Source of the DNA: Pistricoccus aurantiacus
Lineage (GTDB): Bacteria > Pseudomonadota > Gammaproteobacteria > Pseudomonadales > Halomonadaceae
Strand: one strand, 5' to 3'
DNA: 64,000 nucleotides
NCBI RefSeq assembly: GCF_042682565.1
Contig: NZ_JBHUIC010000008.1
This document shows, piece by piece, positions 56,383 through 64,000 of the stretch; positions within the stretch are counted from its first letter, which is position 1, and each line of letters starts with the position of its first letter. The notes below the pieces were generated by a model that worked only from the letters and a program-made list of their open reading frames with translations, did no database searches and had not been told where the DNA came from. Made by a program: the position numbers and the translations under genes.

Positions 56383-56826
56383 TCACTTTCCTCGGCGAAA
56401 CCCGCCCAGCACCCGACCGTTCGGGCCGAGCAGCACCAGTCGGTCGTGATCGATCAGGTAGCGATAGGCATTTTCCAGCAGTTGATTGACCCGCTGGCTG
56501 TTCTGAGGGTTCGGGCAGGCCATGCGTGTGGACGCGAGCCGGGTGATCTCGATACGCTGGCCTTCCGGAAAGCTCACTTCTCCCATTAGCCGGTTGCAGC
56601 CGTTGCTGCCGCTCAGCCGGCCATCGGAACCGATCTCGATCCAGGGAGTCTCGCCGTCGCCGCGCCAGCGTTCGCTGGTGCCCAGCAGCAGCAGGTTCCA
56701 ACGCTGCTCCATTACCGCGGCGCCCTTCTTGTCATCCTGCAGTGGTGCCACGGACCCGGCGTCGCTGGCACAGCCCGCGACCAGTCCCATCGTTGTCAGC
56801 GCCAGAATAAGCAGCATCTTCTTCAT
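56383..56826 (-). CDS. META-domain lipoprotein
   Basis: A 147-residue lipoprotein with signal peptide and lipobox LVAGCAS (cysteine at about residue 19). The META domain (HslJ-like) is seen in WNLLLLGTSERWRGDG, LSGSNGCNRLMGEVSF and LASTRMACPNPQNSQRVNQLL. In E. coli HslJ is a heat-inducible outer-membrane protein linked to novobiocin resistance. The role here is unknown. It stands alone, convergent with valS. Confidence 0.88.
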   Translation of the reverse strand: MKKMLLILALTTMGLVAGCASDAGSVAPLQDDKKGAAVMEQRWNLLLLGTSERWRGDGETPWIEIGSDGRLSGSNGCNRLMGEVSFPEGQRIEITRLASTRMACPNPQNSQRVNQLLENAYRYLIDHDRLVLLGPNGRVLGGFRRGK

Positions 56827-56977
56827 GAGGTTTCCTTTCTGTTCATGAGATTTTTTTGTAGGGGAAGAGAGTCAAGGTTCAAGTCGTTTACCGTCGGGGC
56901 CGATAATCAACCGTCGGTCAGGCTACTATCGGCTGGCAACGTTACTCTCGCGCTCCCAATGCTTCAAGGAACTCCTT

Positions 56978-57382
56978 ATGCCTTCCATGCTCCATAACGA
57001 CGACTTGGGCAAGCTGATCCTGCGCCTGGCCGTCGCCGGGCTTATTCTGTTTCACGGTGCCGCCAAGCTGATGAATCCGGATTCAATGAACTGGATTGCC
57101 AGCCTGCTGGCGCGCCATGATCTACCGCATTTCCTGGCCTATGGAGTGCTGATCGGTGAAGTGGTAGCGCCGGTGATGGTCATCGTCGGCTGGCGTGCGC
57201 GCATCGCCGCCATTTTCATGGCGGGCAACATGTTGGTGGCATTATTCCTGGCCCATACCGGCGAACTGCTGACGTTGAAAGACAGCGGCGGCTGGGCCCT
57301 GGAACTCCAAGGCCTTTTCCTGTTCGGCGCCCTGGCCCTGATATTTCTGGGAAGCGGACGCATGGCGGTGCGCCCGGACTAG
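56978..57382 (+). CDS. DoxX-family membrane protein
   Basis: A 134-residue protein with four membrane helices. The DoxX pattern is seen in LRLAVAGLILFHGAAKLMNP and YGVLIGEVVAPVMVIVGWRARIAA. Family members take part in thiol or redox processes in some bacteria, but most are uncharacterised. AAGGA lies eight bases before the ATG. It overlaps the end of the convergent DUF3360 gene by four bases. Confidence 0.88.
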   Translation: MPSMLHNDDLGKLILRLAVAGLILFHGAAKLMNPDSMNWIASLLARHDLPHFLAYGVLIGEVVAPVMVIVGWRARIAAIFMAGNMLVALFLAHTGELLTLKDSGGWALELQGLFLFGALALIFLGSGRMAVRPD

Positions 57383-58857
57383 GGCTGAAGATCGCGGAAC
57401 GACTCCCACACGGCGGGCAGCCCCGGGAACATGCCAACGCCCGCCATGACCACGCAAAGAACCAGAAACACCACGCCCGGAATGATCCAGCGACCCATAT
57501 GACCCAGTTCCTTGCCCCGCTCCTTGCTGCCGATCAGCCCCATGTTGTCCAGCAGCACCGTCAACGACCAGCCGAATACCGGATTCACCAGGGCAGAAGA
57601 GAAGATCACGATGGCGGCGGACTGGGTTGTCTTGCCTTTCTGGGTCATCTGCATGCCGGCTTCCAGCAGCGGCACATAGACACCGACCAGCAGCGCCACG
57701 CTGAGCACGGGCTGCCAGACCGCCAGATCCATCGGGTATCCCCAGATGGCGGCCACGACACACAGCAGCCCGGTAAGGACGGCGCCGGCGGGAATCGGTC
57801 GCCGGGCAATCGCCGCCGGCACGATGTAGGTGCCCCAGGACGAGGTAATGTTGCCCCCGCCCAGCAGGCTGCCGGTAATCTGCCTGGCGGATGCGGTGAT
57901 CGCGGTATCGTCCATGTCCATGATCACCCGCTCGGTGTTCGGCGGATAGTTGAGCTGCTGAAAAGCTCGATGTCCGACGAAATCCGGCGACCACATGGCC
58001 ACCGCCAGCAGGGCGAAAGGCGCCACGGTAACGAAGTGATGAAATTCAGGTAGACCCAACTGCCAGCCGGTAGTTTCTCCCCACCAGTAGAACGGGTTCA
58101 TATTGGGAATGCCCGGCTCCGTGGAAAACTCAAAGGGCGCGCCCAGGGCGAAGGACAAGACACCGGCCAATAGACAACCCATGGGGATCGCCAACCAACG
58201 CATCTGTAGATGCTCCAGGTAGGCGTACATGAGAATGGTGGCGATGATCACCACGAAGGCGAGATAGGCCATGTCGAAGCCTTCCGCCCAGGCGAAGAGC
58301 TTACCGATCTGGCTGGAAATACCGATAAAGCCCAGGTACAGCAGCAAACCGCCAGCGACGCCGTTGCTGGTCAACTTGGCCAGCAGACTGCCGCCCTTGA
58401 AGATCCCCAGCAGGAATCCCAGCACGCCGATCATCAGCCCCAGGGCCATCGGATGACCGCCGGAGGCGACGATCAGCGGTACCAGCGGAATCAAAGGGCC
58501 GTGGGTACCCGCCAGATTACTGCGCGGGTTCAGGAAGCCGGATACCAGCACCACGAAAAGCACCGCGGCAATCAGCATCTCGTAGCGAACGTTTTCGATG
58601 ACGAACTCATCGGATAGCCCGAGCGGCGCGGCAAAGGCCGTGACGATGGCGGCCACCATCACGATCTTGCCGATGGTGGCCGCCATGGCCGGCACCCAGT
58701 CCTCGAACTCGAAACGATAGTCCCGACCGGGCAGATTGGGCCGCCATCGCCGTGGCGCCATGCTCTGCAGTTCGTGGTTCAGGTAATCCTTTCGGCTGGT
58801 GAATTCATTCCGCGACTTGCGCCGCCGATGGTAATCTACCTCATTAATGTCGGTCAT
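57379..58857 (-). CDS. DUF3360 putative transporter
   Basis: A 492-residue membrane protein with about 11-13 helices that I match to the DUF3360 family, an uncharacterised group thought to be related to SulP/NCS2-type carriers. The N-terminal 60 residues are cytosolic and basic (EVDYHRRRKSRNEF). Then come repeated helices with NLAGTHGPLIPLVPLIVASGGHPMALG, a segment like the SulP substrate region, and TASARQITGSLLGGGNITSSWGTYIVP. The substrate is unknown. It ends against the DoxX gene. Confidence 0.75.
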   Translation of the reverse strand: MTDINEVDYHRRRKSRNEFTSRKDYLNHELQSMAPRRWRPNLPGRDYRFEFEDWVPAMAATIGKIVMVAAIVTAFAAPLGLSDEFVIENVRYEMLIAAVLFVVLVSGFLNPRSNLAGTHGPLIPLVPLIVASGGHPMALGLMIGVLGFLLGIFKGGSLLAKLTSNGVAGGLLLYLGFIGISSQIGKLFAWAEGFDMAYLAFVVIIATILMYAYLEHLQMRWLAIPMGCLLAGVLSFALGAPFEFSTEPGIPNMNPFYWWGETTGWQLGLPEFHHFVTVAPFALLAVAMWSPDFVGHRAFQQLNYPPNTERVIMDMDDTAITASARQITGSLLGGGNITSSWGTYIVPAAIARRPIPAGAVLTGLLCVVAAIWGYPMDLAVWQPVLSVALLVGVYVPLLEAGMQMTQKGKTTQSAAIVIFSSALVNPVFGWSLTVLLDNMGLIGSKERGKELGHMGRWIIPGVVFLVLCVVMAGVGMFPGLPAVWESFRDLQP

Positions 58858-58926
58858 ATAGTTACTTGGTAATGGAGAAAAATTTCGTCAACTCTAGTGA
58901 CGTCCCTACCAAGTCACAACCGGACA

Positions 58927-59628
58927 TTAGGTTAATGCCGACTTCCCGAGCCGCTTCGCCACATTCAGGTTTCGCAAGCGCGCTTCCAGCAGGCCGGGAA
59001 AACGCTTGTACCAGGTCTGATTGAGCGGCGAGGGATGCGGCAGCGGCGCCAGTTCGAACGTCGTGGACTGACCGTCCTCCAGGGTCAGGATCGTGCTATG
59101 AGACGTTTCGAAGCGATCCTCGCGCTTCCAGAAGGTCTCCAGGGCCTGTCGCACCTCCTTGGGTTGATGGATGCCGAACCATAGGAAGGCCTCGCGACCC
59201 AGGGTGATCAGGGTACGACCCTGCCAGTGTTCCACCAGCAGCTCCGCCATCAGCGGCTGAAAACGCTTCTTGACCGCCATGGCCCAGGCCTTGTTGCCCG
59301 CTGGCTTGTAGGGCACGGTGTTGGCCCAGAAGACGTGCTTGCCGACTTCCAGAGACGCCTCGAAATCCGGCAAGGGTTCGCCATGAAGGGCCTGATAGAG
59401 ACCGGCACGCACCTTCTGGCCACCGCTGCCGATGAAGGGAACCCCGTGCTTGATCTCCTGGCGCCCCGGGTCCCGACCGAAGAAACCGATCGGCGCGTCG
59501 GCAGGCCCCAGACCGATGATCGGCTCCAGCGGGTCCTTGTGGAACTGACGATAGACGTCCAGGTCGATACCCTCGAGATGCTCCGCTTCCCGGCGAAAGG
59601 CGGCGCGTAACGAATCGCTTAGCTGCAT
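58927..59628 (-). CDS. uracil-DNA glycosylase superfamily protein, cysteine-free
   Basis: A 233-residue protein of the uracil-DNA glycosylase superfamily (COG1573-like). Motif A-like sequence is FFGRDPGRQEIKHGVPFIG (residues 49-67) and motif B-like is APLPHPSPLN near residue 200. Family 4 and 5 enzymes usually have four cysteines binding a [4Fe-4S] cluster, but this protein contains no cysteine. Whether it cuts uracil from DNA is open. A strong AAGGAGG lies six bases before the ATG. It precedes no gene it overlaps. Confidence 0.8.
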   Translation of the reverse strand: MQLSDSLRAAFRREAEHLEGIDLDVYRQFHKDPLEPIIGLGPADAPIGFFGRDPGRQEIKHGVPFIGSGGQKVRAGLYQALHGEPLPDFEASLEVGKHVFWANTVPYKPAGNKAWAMAVKKRFQPLMAELLVEHWQGRTLITLGREAFLWFGIHQPKEVRQALETFWKREDRFETSHSTILTLEDGQSTTFELAPLPHPSPLNQTWYKRFPGLLEARLRNLNVAKRLGKSALT

Positions 59629-59652
59629 AAACCCTCCTTGGTGAATTGGATC

Positions 59653-60093
59653 CTACCAGGAACCCGTATTTTCCATGGAGGCCCAAGGCTCTTTTGGCGC
59701 CAGATTTTCTCCCACCTGCAACAACTCGATGGAAATGCCGTCCGGACTCTTGACGAAGGCCATGTGGCCATCCCGAGGCGGCCGGTTGATGGTCACACCG
59801 TTGTCCTGGAGTTTTTCGCAGAGCGCGTAGATATCCGCCACCCGATAGGCCAGATGACCGAAGTTGCGTCCACTGCCGTACTCTTCCGGGTCCCAGTTAT
59901 GGGTCAGCTCGAGCATCGGTGTCTGGTCTTCTTCAGCGCGTTCGCGATCCTTCGGTGCCGCCAGAAAGACCAGGGTGAACCGGCCCTTCTCGTTTTCCTG
60001 GCGACTGACTTCTTCCATTCCCAGCAGATCGCGGTAGAAATGCAGCGACGCATCCAGGTCGCTGACCCGGACCATGGTGTGAAGATATTGCAT
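59653..60093 (-). CDS. gloA: lactoylglutathione lyase (glyoxalase I)
   Basis: Isomerises the methylglyoxal-glutathione adduct to lactoylglutathione. The 146-residue protein has the four metal ligands: His5 (QYLHTMVRV), Glu in PMLELTHNW, His in NFGHLAYRV and Glu in ISIELLQV. The short form resembles nickel-dependent bacterial enzymes. GGAGGG lies ten bases before the ATG. It runs in the same direction as the UDG-like gene downstream, with 24 bases between, so both may be on one mRNA. Confidence 0.93.
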   Translation of the reverse strand: MQYLHTMVRVSDLDASLHFYRDLLGMEEVSRQENEKGRFTLVFLAAPKDRERAEEDQTPMLELTHNWDPEEYGSGRNFGHLAYRVADIYALCEKLQDNGVTINRPPRDGHMAFVKSPDGISIELLQVGENLAPKEPWASMENTGSW

Positions 60094-60129
60094 GCTGAAA
60101 AGCCCTCCAAGCCTGGTTATCAGTGACAG

Positions 60130-60576
60130 TCATTGTGGATACTGGCTGAATACCTGCGGTTTTTCTCCGTCACGCCACAGATAGACCGCGTATTCGTCCA
60201 CGCGCCCGGTTTCCATGCCCGGGGAACCGTGAGGCATGCCCGGCACCGCCAGCACCGCGGGCGCCGCGTCGCTCTCCAGCAGACGCTTTACATCACTGGC
60301 AGGCACGTGGCCCTCGATGACGTGCTCGCCCACCGTGGCGGTATGACAGGATGTCAGTTGGGAATGCACCCCCTGCTTGCGCTTGACGTCGGCCATCTGG
60401 CGCGTCTTGTGCTGGATCACCTCGAAGCCGTTGGCTTCCATGTGTTCCGCCCAGGCGGTGCAGCAGCCGCAGTTGGGGTCCTTCCACATCTCGACGGTAG
60501 GCGCGGCCCAGACCGCGGTGCCAGCCAGGCTCAGGGCCAAGCCCAGCAAGGTGCTGCAAAAGAGTGATGTCTTCAT
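60130..60576 (-). CDS. exported DUF411 protein
   Basis: A small exported protein of the DUF411 family, often described as metal-binding and found near copper-resistance genes. The start MKTSLFCSTLLGLALSLAG gives a signal peptide cleaved after AVWA; an in-frame ATG eight codons earlier (60600) is possible. The metal-binding cysteines are in DPNCGCCTAW and SQLTSCHTATVG. GHVPASDVKRLL and AVPGMPHGSPGME are family blocks. No copper gene is nearby. Confidence 0.85.
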   Translation of the reverse strand: MKTSLFCSTLLGLALSLAGTAVWAAPTVEMWKDPNCGCCTAWAEHMEANGFEVIQHKTRQMADVKRKQGVHSQLTSCHTATVGEHVIEGHVPASDVKRLLESDAAPAVLAVPGMPHGSPGMETGRVDEYAVYLWRDGEKPQVFSQYPQ

Positions 60577-60653
60577 CGGATTTTCTCGTGTTTGTTTCAT
60601 GTCTATGATAGCTCCCCATCGCTTTTCAAACCGCCGTCCTGTGAGGAAACCCC

Positions 60654-61196
60654 ATGGCCGACTACTGCGACCTGGCCCCGACTCATCCGTTCCATGGCCC
60701 TTATCATGATAGCGAATACGGCTTCCCGGTAGCGGATGACGACGTGCTGTTCGAGCGCCTGATTCTGGAGATCAACCAGGCGGGGCTTTCCTGGCTGACG
60801 GTGCTCAAGAAGCGCGAGGCCTTCCAGGCGGCTTTCGAGGGCTTCGAGGTCGCGCGAGTGGCTGCCTACGGGGAAGCCGAACGGGAACGCCTGTTGAATG
60901 ACGCCGGCATCATTCGCAACCGGCGCAAGATCGACGCCGCAATCCATGACGCTCGAGTGGTGCGTGAATTACAGGAAGCATTCGGCAGTTTCAAGGCCTG
61001 GCTCGATTACCATCACCCGCTACCCTTGGTGGAATGGGTCAAGCTGTTCCGCCAAACCTTTCGCTTTACCGGGCCGGAAATCGTCAACGAATTCCTGATG
61101 AGCACCGGCTATCTGCCCGGCGCTCATCGTGAGGACTGCCCGGTGCAATCGCGAATCCTCGCCGCCGCACCGCCCTGGATGGGTTCCTTCGACTAG
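60654..61196 (+). CDS. tag: DNA-3-methyladenine glycosylase I
   Basis: Removes 3-methyladenine from alkylated DNA. The 180-residue protein aligns with Tag: YHDSEYGFPVADDD near residue 17, INQAGLSWLTVLKKREAF (catalytic glutamate), and the zinc site in YC near the start, HD, and AHREDC near the end. GAGGAA lies upstream of the ATG. Its stop overlaps that of the convergent BCCT gene. It is divergent from the DUF411 gene. Confidence 0.9.
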   Translation: MADYCDLAPTHPFHGPYHDSEYGFPVADDDVLFERLILEINQAGLSWLTVLKKREAFQAAFEGFEVARVAAYGEAERERLLNDAGIIRNRRKIDAAIHDARVVRELQEAFGSFKAWLDYHHPLPLVEWVKLFRQTFRFTGPEIVNEFLMSTGYLPGAHREDCPVQSRILAAAPPWMGSFD

Positions 61197-62833
61197 CGTG
61201 GCTCGCTGGACAGCGCCTTCCACACCGAATAGCACATCGCCAGCAGCACCAGGGAAAATGGCAGCCCGGTGGCGGTCACCCCCGCCTGCAGGGCAGTAAG
61301 GCCGCCACCCACCAGCAGCGCGATGGCGATCATGCCTTCCGCGGTGGCCCAGAATATCCGCTGGGGGATCGGTGCATCCGTCTTGCCGCCGGCGGTGATG
61401 GTATCCACCACCAGGGAGCCGGAATCCGAGGAAGTGACGAAGAAGATCAGCGTCAGGATAATGGCAATGGTCGAGACGATATTCGGAAACGGCAGTTCGT
61501 TGAGCATGCCGAAAAGAGACAGTTCGGGGCTATAGCTGTCGATCACATTGGCCTTCACCAGACTGTTTTGCGGATCGCTGAAGACCTGATCGAGAGCGAT
61601 GCCGCCGAAGACCCCCATCCAGATGAAGATCACCAGGCTTGGTACAAGCAGTACCGCAACGATGAATTCTCGCACCGTGCGGCCCCGGCTCACCCGGGCG
61701 ATGAACATGCCGACGAAGGGCGACCAGGATACCCACCAGGCCCAGTAGAAGGCGCTCCAGTCCTCACGATAGGCGTCGTCCGTGCGTCCAAACGGCATGG
61801 AAAGCGGCACGATCTCCCGTGCATAGGCCGTTACGCCTTCCCAGACGGTATTCAAGGCGGTAAGCGTCGAGCCCGCGAAAAGTACGAAAAGAAAGAACAG
61901 GAAGGCGGTGACCATGTTGATCTCGGAAAGCACCTTGACGCCGCCATCGAGTCCCCGCCAGACCGAAATCAGCGCCACGGCGGTAACGACGACGATGATG
62001 ATGATCTGTGTGGTGAGACTGATCTCCATGCCGAAGACATAGTTGAAGCCGGCATTGGCCTGCTGTGCCCCCAGGCCCAGGGAAGTCACCAGGCCAAACA
62101 GGGTCGAGAAGACCGCCAGCACGTCGATGATGTGACCCGGCCAGCCCCACACCCGCTCACCCAGAATCGGATAGAAGGAAGAACGGATCGAGAACGGTAG
62201 CCCCTTGTTGTAGGTAAAGATCGCCAGGGACAGCGCCATCAGCGCATAGATCGCCCAGCCGTGCAGCCCCCAGTGCAGGTAAGTTCCTGCAAGCCCCATT
62301 GCCCGAGCTTCGGGAATGTTCCCCGGAACGAGTTCGCCATCGGCACCGAAAGGGGATGGCGTATTCAACGGCATTGATACGGTGGTGTGATAGACCGGCT
62401 CGAGCACGCCGAAGAACAGCAGTCCGATCCCCATCCCTGCAGCGAACAGCATCGAGAACCAGGAGAGATAGGAGTAGTCCGGTGTGGCGGTCTTGCCCCC
62501 CAGACGCACGGCACCATAGGGCGATACCACCAGCGCAAGACAGAAAAATAGATACAGGTTGACCAGAATAATGAAGTACCAGTCCAGGGTCTTGATGGAA
62601 AAATTCACCACCGCTTGAAAGACCTGACCGGCGGCCTCCGGAAATAGCAGCGTCAGCACGACGAAGACGATACTGATCGTCGCGGAAATCATGAAGACCC
62701 GGTTGTGGATATCGAAGCTGAAAGGGCCAAAGCTCCCTTCGACGTTGTCCTGACCGACCACGTAGTCGGTATCGATAAGCGAATCCTTGGGCACGGCGGC
62801 GGCGTCGCCCTGCGGAGTTCTATCTTTGGTCAT
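61193..62833 (-). CDS. BCCT-family betaine/choline/carnitine transporter
   Basis: Sodium- or proton-coupled transporter for compatible solutes, most often glycine betaine or choline. The 546-residue protein (start MTKDRTPQGDAA) has about 12 helices and the family signatures GMGIGLLFFGVLEPVYH and WAWWVSWSPFVGMFIARVS, with the aromatic Trp residues that form the betaine pocket. There is no long regulatory tail. The first ATG at 62884 would add 17 residues. Exact substrate is unknown; the role fits osmoprotection. Confidence 0.92.
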   Translation of the reverse strand: MTKDRTPQGDAAAVPKDSLIDTDYVVGQDNVEGSFGPFSFDIHNRVFMISATISIVFVVLTLLFPEAAGQVFQAVVNFSIKTLDWYFIILVNLYLFFCLALVVSPYGAVRLGGKTATPDYSYLSWFSMLFAAGMGIGLLFFGVLEPVYHTTVSMPLNTPSPFGADGELVPGNIPEARAMGLAGTYLHWGLHGWAIYALMALSLAIFTYNKGLPFSIRSSFYPILGERVWGWPGHIIDVLAVFSTLFGLVTSLGLGAQQANAGFNYVFGMEISLTTQIIIIVVVTAVALISVWRGLDGGVKVLSEINMVTAFLFFLFVLFAGSTLTALNTVWEGVTAYAREIVPLSMPFGRTDDAYREDWSAFYWAWWVSWSPFVGMFIARVSRGRTVREFIVAVLLVPSLVIFIWMGVFGGIALDQVFSDPQNSLVKANVIDSYSPELSLFGMLNELPFPNIVSTIAIILTLIFFVTSSDSGSLVVDTITAGGKTDAPIPQRIFWATAEGMIAIALLVGGGLTALQAGVTATGLPFSLVLLAMCYSVWKALSSEPR

Positions 62834-62995
62834 TGTCGTGTCTCGCTGCGTACCTTCGCATGATTGAAGTCTTCCAGACGACAAACGGTCGCCTAATGAC
62901 TTTTATTCGTCTATTCGTCGCGTTTTCGTCAAGCTTTGTCATCAGAGGTGTCAGGGCATACTAGCGCAACCGCCGCGGATATCGCGCGCATTTTT

Positions 62996-63781
62996 TCATG
63001 GCGCGATGCCCTGACCGCAGCCTCGATAGGTCTTGCCGTCGAGTCGTAGCGTGACCCGGGCCGGATAGGGCTCGCCGCTCATGGCGTCGAAACAGGCGCG
63101 GCCTTCCAGGCTCAGGGTAAAGGGCAGATCCTTGCGTGCGCTTTCCAAGGTGACTCGGCCCGCGTCGTTATCCAGGCTGGTCACTCGATAGGCGGCGTCG
63201 ATTTCACGCTCGCCGTAGTCGAGCATCAGCGCCAGTCGCGGACGGTCGCTGGCCAGGCGCACCGTCCAGCCGGGCTCGTTACCACGCCCGTGAAACATGA
63301 CGTCGGGGCGTTGGCGGCGCGTCAGCACCTTACGGGTTTCATCCTGCTCGCAGCGCAGCCGCCCCTTGTCGCTTTCCACCGTGGCTTCCTTCCCCTTGTT
63401 CCAGAAGCTGAGGTCAGCTTTCACGTAGCGGGCACCGGAGGCCACCACCGCCGGCTCAAGACGATAGGCGCCCTGACCTGACCACAGGCGCAGTTCCCGA
63501 GGGGTCGCTGCGGAAACCAGATCCTGAGCCGGCGTGCAGCGCCAGGCGACGAACTCCTTCGCCTCGCCGGGAAAAAGCGCCGAAGGCAGCAGGGGGGCGG
63601 GATTTTTCTTCTCGAGCGATGTGGACTCGCCTGTAACGCCGAAAGCATCCGCCTCACGAACCGTCGGCGGCGTTACTTGCTTTTCATCCGGTCCCGAAGA
63701 CGAAACGCACCCCGTCAGTAACAGAGTCGCTCCGAGCAGCGATGGCAAGTACCGATAATTAAAACGGCAAAACATGGGCAT
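62996..63781 (-). CDS. lipoprotein with MliC-like and COG3650-type domains
   Basis: A 261-residue lipoprotein. After MPMFCRFNYRYLPSLLGAT comes lipobox LLTGC. The middle part (FVAWRCTPAQDLV, about residues 76-165) resembles the MliC fold, a beta barrel that in E. coli inhibits C-type lysozyme. The last 95 residues (MFHGRGNEPGWTVRLASDRP to GCGQGI) match the COG3650-type domain of unknown function. Other starts at 63826 and 63775 are possible. Whether it binds lysozyme is unknown. Confidence 0.8.
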   Translation of the reverse strand: MPMFCRFNYRYLPSLLGATLLLTGCVSSSGPDEKQVTPPTVREADAFGVTGESTSLEKKNPAPLLPSALFPGEAKEFVAWRCTPAQDLVSAATPRELRLWSGQGAYRLEPAVVASGARYVKADLSFWNKGKEATVESDKGRLRCEQDETRKVLTRRQRPDVMFHGRGNEPGWTVRLASDRPRLALMLDYGEREIDAAYRVTSLDNDAGRVTLESARKDLPFTLSLEGRACFDAMSGEPYPARVTLRLDGKTYRGCGQGIAP

Positions 63782-63873
63782 TAGTATTCCGACTCCTTGA
63801 TTATTATGAAAATCATAAAAAAGCATTTTTTTAACACAAACCGGGGCAGAGGCGTTAATGCTTCGCCGGACAC

Positions 63874-63902
63874 TTGCTAAACTTTCATATATTTAGTAGA
63901 CT
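63874..63902 (+). promoter_or_regulatory. candidate promoter before the last gene
   Basis: TTGCTA (63874-63879) and TAGACT (63897-63902) are separated by 17 bases in a markedly AT-rich stretch (about 63800-63940) unlike the surrounding DNA. It lies about 47 bases before the gene start. Confidence 0.4.
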
Positions 63903-63948
63903 AATATTAATCAATAAAATAATATCCATCCGATAAGGAGTTCCATAA

Positions 63949-64000
63949 ATGAAAAAGTTAACGATATTGGCATCCAGCCTGATCCTGGCAGGTTTTTCAG
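63949..64000 (+). CDS. start of a secreted-protein gene, cut by the window edge
   Basis: Seventeen codons are visible: MKKLTILASSLILAGFS, a typical signal-peptide start with two lysines and a hydrophobic core. AAGGAG lies nine bases before the ATG. The rest is beyond the window, so the function cannot be told. Confidence 0.75.
   Translation, partial: MKKLTILASSLILAGFS

Overview
The window reads as a chromosomal core segment of a gammaproteobacterium of the Oceanospirillales, most likely Halomonadaceae (Halomonas-like). The reasons are high GC content, protein sequences close to Pseudomonas and Halomonas housekeeping genes, Pseudomonas-type gene order, and several transporters typical of salt-adapted bacteria (a BCCT betaine-type carrier, TrkAH, a TAXI-TRAP system). 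The family assignment is inference. No rRNA, insertion sequence, phage or CRISPR was found, and no gap between genes exceeds about 260 bases.

Layout. (1) 0.1-4.5 kb: tgt-yajC-secD-secF, queuosine modification and protein export. (2) 4.7-7.0 kb: a CIA30-domain gene, a divergent SuhB-like gene whose active site looks eroded, and trmJ. (3) 7.1-19.5 kb: cysE-iscR-iscS-iscA-ndk-rlmN-pilW-rodZ-ispG-hisS-yfgM-bamB-der. This is the order seen in Pseudomonas except that iscU, hscB, hscA, fdx and iscX are absent. (4) 19.5-22.6 kb: periplasmic asparaginase, an AAA ATPase and an M48 lipoprotein protease. (5) 22.6-35.2 kb: aroE-hemF-tsaC-dprA-lysM facing def-fmt-rsmB, then dodecin and trkA-trkH-traB. (6) 35.2-43.9 kb: tRNA-Arg, a small acidic protein, a DTW/sirtuin pair, aceK, a serine-type transporter, truC, tcdA, a secreted esterase and a DUF1653 gene. 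(7) 44.0-56.3 kb: bfr, bfd, an RDD protein and lptG/lptF facing pepA-holC-valS. A TAXI-TRAP transporter sits between holC and valS. (8) 56.4-64 kb: mixed accessory genes (META lipoprotein, DoxX, DUF3360 transporter, UDG-like protein, glyoxalase, DUF411, tag, BCCT, MliC-like lipoprotein) and a secreted-protein gene cut by the window edge.

How the genes connect. CysE feeds cysteine synthesis and IscS consumes cysteine for sulfur transfer; IscR probably controls this short isc unit through a site overlapping its promoter. Bfr, Bfd and a Fur-like site form an iron-storage module. LptF/LptG, BamB, SecDF-YajC, RodZ and PilW serve the cell envelope. Def and Fmt process the initiator formyl-methionine. 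TrkAH and the BCCT carrier fit osmotic adaptation.

The most notable signals are the isc operon reduced to iscRSA with an IscS lacking its C-terminal tail, the SuhB homologue with altered metal-binding residues, a sirtuin without most zinc cysteines, a cysteine-free UDG-family protein, the TAXI-TRAP insertion between holC and valS, and a recurring pattern of short imperfect tandem duplications at gene junctions. I saw no clear-cut novel defence or mobile system.
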